Of a stretch of DNA of 8,274 nt, positions 6,774 to 8,274 are shown in pieces (the stretch's first letter is position 1; each line of letters starts with the position of its first letter). The DNA comes from Hyphomonas sp. (GTDB lineage: Bacteria; Pseudomonadota; Alphaproteobacteria; Caulobacterales; Hyphomonadaceae), in contig JANSXJ010000151.1 of NCBI GenBank assembly GCA_024743015.1, positions 1 through 8,274 on the forward strand. The letters are read 5' to 3'. The notes below the pieces were generated by a model. That model searched no databases, was not told where the DNA came from, and worked only from the letters and a program-made list of their open reading frames with translations. Both the position numbers and the translations under genes were made by a program.

Positions 6774-7603
6774 TCAGACTAGGTGGATATGGCGTTCCAG
6801 TGACATCCGACGATCCGGCGGACATTGCGCAAGCGCATCTCGATTTTGGCTACAACGCCGCATATTGCCCGGCGGTGGAGCTAGACGATGCAGACCGTAT
6901 CAAAGCGATCCGCCAGGCCTTCGCCGCAGCGGACGTCGAGATCGCGGAGGTGGCAGCTTGGCGCAATGTCGTGCCGCCCGAGCCGGAAGTGCGCAAGGCG
7001 AACCGAGCCTATGTGAAGGAGCGTCTGGCGGTCGCCGACGAAGTGAACGCGCGCTGCGCGATCACCTATATCGGCTCGATGGCGCCGGGTTCCGACTATG
7101 AACCGCATCCTGCGAACCTTACTCAGGAAGGGTTCGACGTCTTCGTGGAGTGTGCCCGCGAGATCATCGACGACGTAAAACCGAAGCGCGCCAAGTTCTG
7201 CCTGGAAATGATGCAGTGGGAGTTGCCGGACAGTCCCGAAGTGTTGCTCGAACTGATCCAAGCCATCGACAGACCCCAATTTGCTGCGCACATGGATCCG
7301 GTCAATCTTATCGTCTCGCCGCGCCAGTACTACGACACCACCAGCGTCATCAAACGCTGCTTTGAACTGATCGGACCCTGGATCATCAGTTCACACGCCA
7401 AGGATATCACCATGGGCGACCAGCTCTCCCTTCATCTCAGCGAGGTCATTCCGGGCCGTGGTAACCTCGATTACCGGACCTATCTCAGCCTACTCGACGG
7501 CCGGGGCATACCGATCATGCTCGAGCACCTGGAAGACGCCGATTACCCGGAGGCGCGTGACCATCTCAAGAGCGCCGGTCGCGAATTGGGAATAACAATA
7601 TGA
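6770..7603 (+). CDS. Sugar phosphate isomerase/epimerase-like TIM-barrel protein
   Basis: This belongs to the xylose isomerase-like TIM-barrel group (AP endonuclease family 2 fold) that includes tagatose 3-epimerase and the inositol enzymes IolE/IolI. Members act on sugars or keto-inositols using a divalent metal. The 277-residue product shows the expected ligand order: E146 (in CLEMM), D176 (in AHMDPVN), H209 (in SSHAKD) and E252 (in MLEHLE). GRGNLDY (229-235) is also typical. ATG 6770 overlaps the oxidoreductase stop as ATGA, so translation is probably coupled, and only a weak AGGA precedes it. With the oxidoreductase it probably forms a two-step route: one enzyme makes a keto intermediate and this one epimerises, isomerises or hydrolyses it (inference). 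Dehydratase or lyase activity is also possible for this fold. Confidence 0.9.
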   Translation: MIRLGGYGVPVTSDDPADIAQAHLDFGYNAAYCPAVELDDADRIKAIRQAFAAADVEIAEVAAWRNVVPPEPEVRKANRAYVKERLAVADEVNARCAITYIGSMAPGSDYEPHPANLTQEGFDVFVECAREIIDDVKPKRAKFCLEMMQWELPDSPEVLLELIQAIDRPQFAAHMDPVNLIVSPRQYYDTTSVIKRCFELIGPWIISSHAKDITMGDQLSLHLSEVIPGRGNLDYRTYLSLLDGRGIPIMLEHLEDADYPEARDHLKSAGRELGITI

Positions 7604-7833
7604 TCGAATCCGGACGTCTGCACTTCGGCCTGGGTTACGGCAAAGCCGACGTTGCAGTTCTGCTGGATCGTCGGCGATGTTTGGCACGATGGCCGGCCCC
7701 TTTCTGGACAATCGAAGCGCTCGCCGCCTGTTTTTCGATCTGCACCTCCGGCCGCGTCCGGGATCGGGTCCCGGCAGGGACGAGTGAAGCCGAGCCGGTC
7801 GTTGCAAACCCCGGTTGTGCACACCGATGCTAG
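7600..7833 (+). CDS. Possible truncated downstream operon gene or chance ORF
   Basis: The ATG at 7600 overlaps the TGA of the isomerase gene as ATGA, the same coupling used one gene earlier. The first 25 or so codons (MIESGRLHFGLGYGKADVAV...) use operon-like codons. After that the frame becomes rich in Arg, Cys and Trp and resembles no family I know. It could be the start of a former fourth catabolic gene whose rest was lost, or simply an open frame. No function is proposed. Confidence 0.25.
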   Translation: MIESGRLHFGLGYGKADVAVLLDRRRCLARWPAPFWTIEALAACFSICTSGRVRDRVPAGTSEAEPVVANPGCAHRC

Positions 7834-8136
7834 TTGGGTCGGATCACTTCGTGTTGAGCTTGCGAAATTGGCCCCGAGCCCGTCTCGCGCATGGATCGTC
7901 GCACCGCCTTGCCCCGAATGCCTACCATATCGGTGCTGGCCGCTCGCTCTTGGGCCCCCGACGGCGTAAATCCGAGCGGTTGCATTCCCTGGTCGTCACT
8001 GTCTTTTTTCGCTACGATGGCTCGGCGGCGGAACAACAGCTCATCATGTCCTGCGCATAGTTCAACTCATCCATGCCGGCCTCCGGTCGCCCGGATGAGT
8101 CGCATTTGCGCTGATTTGGGGATTCCTGCGAAGTTA
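7604..8136. other. Region without a confident gene between the operon and the IS end
   Basis: No frame on either strand gives a recognisable protein. Visible items are a 6-bp GC-rich stem-loop (CCGGGA 7758-7763 with TCCCGG 7769-7774), without a T-tract, which may mark the end of the operon message, and a tiny - strand reading frame (8074 down to 8012, 20 codons) with a good GGAGG ribosome site at 8080-8084. Codon pattern and broken frames suggest decayed DNA next to an insertion sequence. Confidence 0.4.
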
Positions 8137-8274
8137 GAGCATTTCACGTTTTGACGGAAGCGTAACCGGCATTGAGGAAATAGTTCTGGCATTCATCGGC
8201 GGAGATGGTTGGCACGAGGCGTCCAACATGTTGCCAAGTGTCCTGAACCGTTCGTTTCTGGGCCATGCGCATCC
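8137..8274 (-). mobile_element. End of an IS630-family insertion sequence (partial)
   Basis: The window ends inside this element. Its outer end is placed at 8137 because the transposase frame stops only seven bases inside this point. GAGCATTTCACG begins there as a candidate terminal repeat, and a TA dinucleotide (8135-8136) lies just outside; TA is the target duplicated by IS630 elements. The other end is beyond the window, so the inverted repeat could not be checked. Confidence 0.6.
8144..8274 (-). CDS. IS630-family transposase, C-terminal fragment (5' end outside the window)
   Basis: On the - strand an open frame enters from the right edge and stops at TGA (8146-8144). Its last 42 residues include KRTVQDTWQHVGRL, ISADECQNYFLNAGY and the end ASVKT. 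This matches the conserved tail of IS630-type DDE transposases, where RTV..TW..IG.L...PEEC.NYF..AGY is usual. The catalytic residues lie in the part outside the window, so whether the gene is intact cannot be judged. Nothing within the visible part is broken. Confidence 0.75.
   Translation of the reverse strand, partial: MRMAQKRTVQDTWQHVGRLVPTISADECQNYFLNAGYASVKT

Noticed and set aside
7652..7969. 105-codon + strand frame in the tail region
   Set aside because: No ribosome site, composition rich in Pro, Ser and Arg, no family resemblance, and it overlaps other equally open frames.
7891..8154. 87-codon + strand frame running into the IS end
   Set aside because: It crosses the inferred IS630 boundary and is antisense to the transposase stop region; no supporting start signal.

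Overview
The window looks like a chromosomal or plasmid segment of a GC-rich alphaproteobacterium, probably of the Rhizobiales. This rests on codon use, on the style of the carbohydrate ABC transporter, and on the IS630-type remnant at the right edge. I cannot name the genus. Nearly all recognisable genes lie on the + strand and form one carbohydrate uptake and catabolism locus.

From left to right: a gene-free stretch (1-307) carries an AT-rich operator-like site at its left edge. It is followed by a MalK/UgpC-type ABC ATPase (308-1354) and a GntR-family regulator of the FCD subgroup (1446-2195). A 361-base intergenic region holds a set of competing hairpins and a promoter/operator-like site. 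Then comes a tightly packed operon: periplasmic sugar-binding protein (2557-3789), two inner-membrane permeases (3799-4800 and 4793-5614), a Gfo/Idh/MocA NAD(P)-dependent oxidoreductase (5697-6773) and a TIM-barrel sugar isomerase/epimerase (6770-7603). The right end (7604-8136) has no confident gene and looks decayed. It runs into the terminus and last 42 codons of an IS630-family transposase on the - strand (8137-8274).

Inferred working model: the binding protein captures a sugar or sugar derivative, and the two permeases plus the ATPase import it unphosphorylated (CUT1-type system). The oxidoreductase and isomerase then oxidise and rearrange it, and the FCD regulator senses the substrate or an intermediate. 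The identity of the sugar cannot be read from the sequence.

The strongest non-coding signal is a 17-bp sequence present twice in opposite orientation, at 3-19 and 2449-2465. The two copies bracket the ATPase-regulator pair, and the second overlaps a TTGACA box ahead of the binding-protein gene. They are good candidates for operators of the regulator encoded between them. No phage, CRISPR, toxin-antitoxin or defence system was seen, and apart from the paired operators and the competing hairpins this is an ordinary sugar-utilisation locus.
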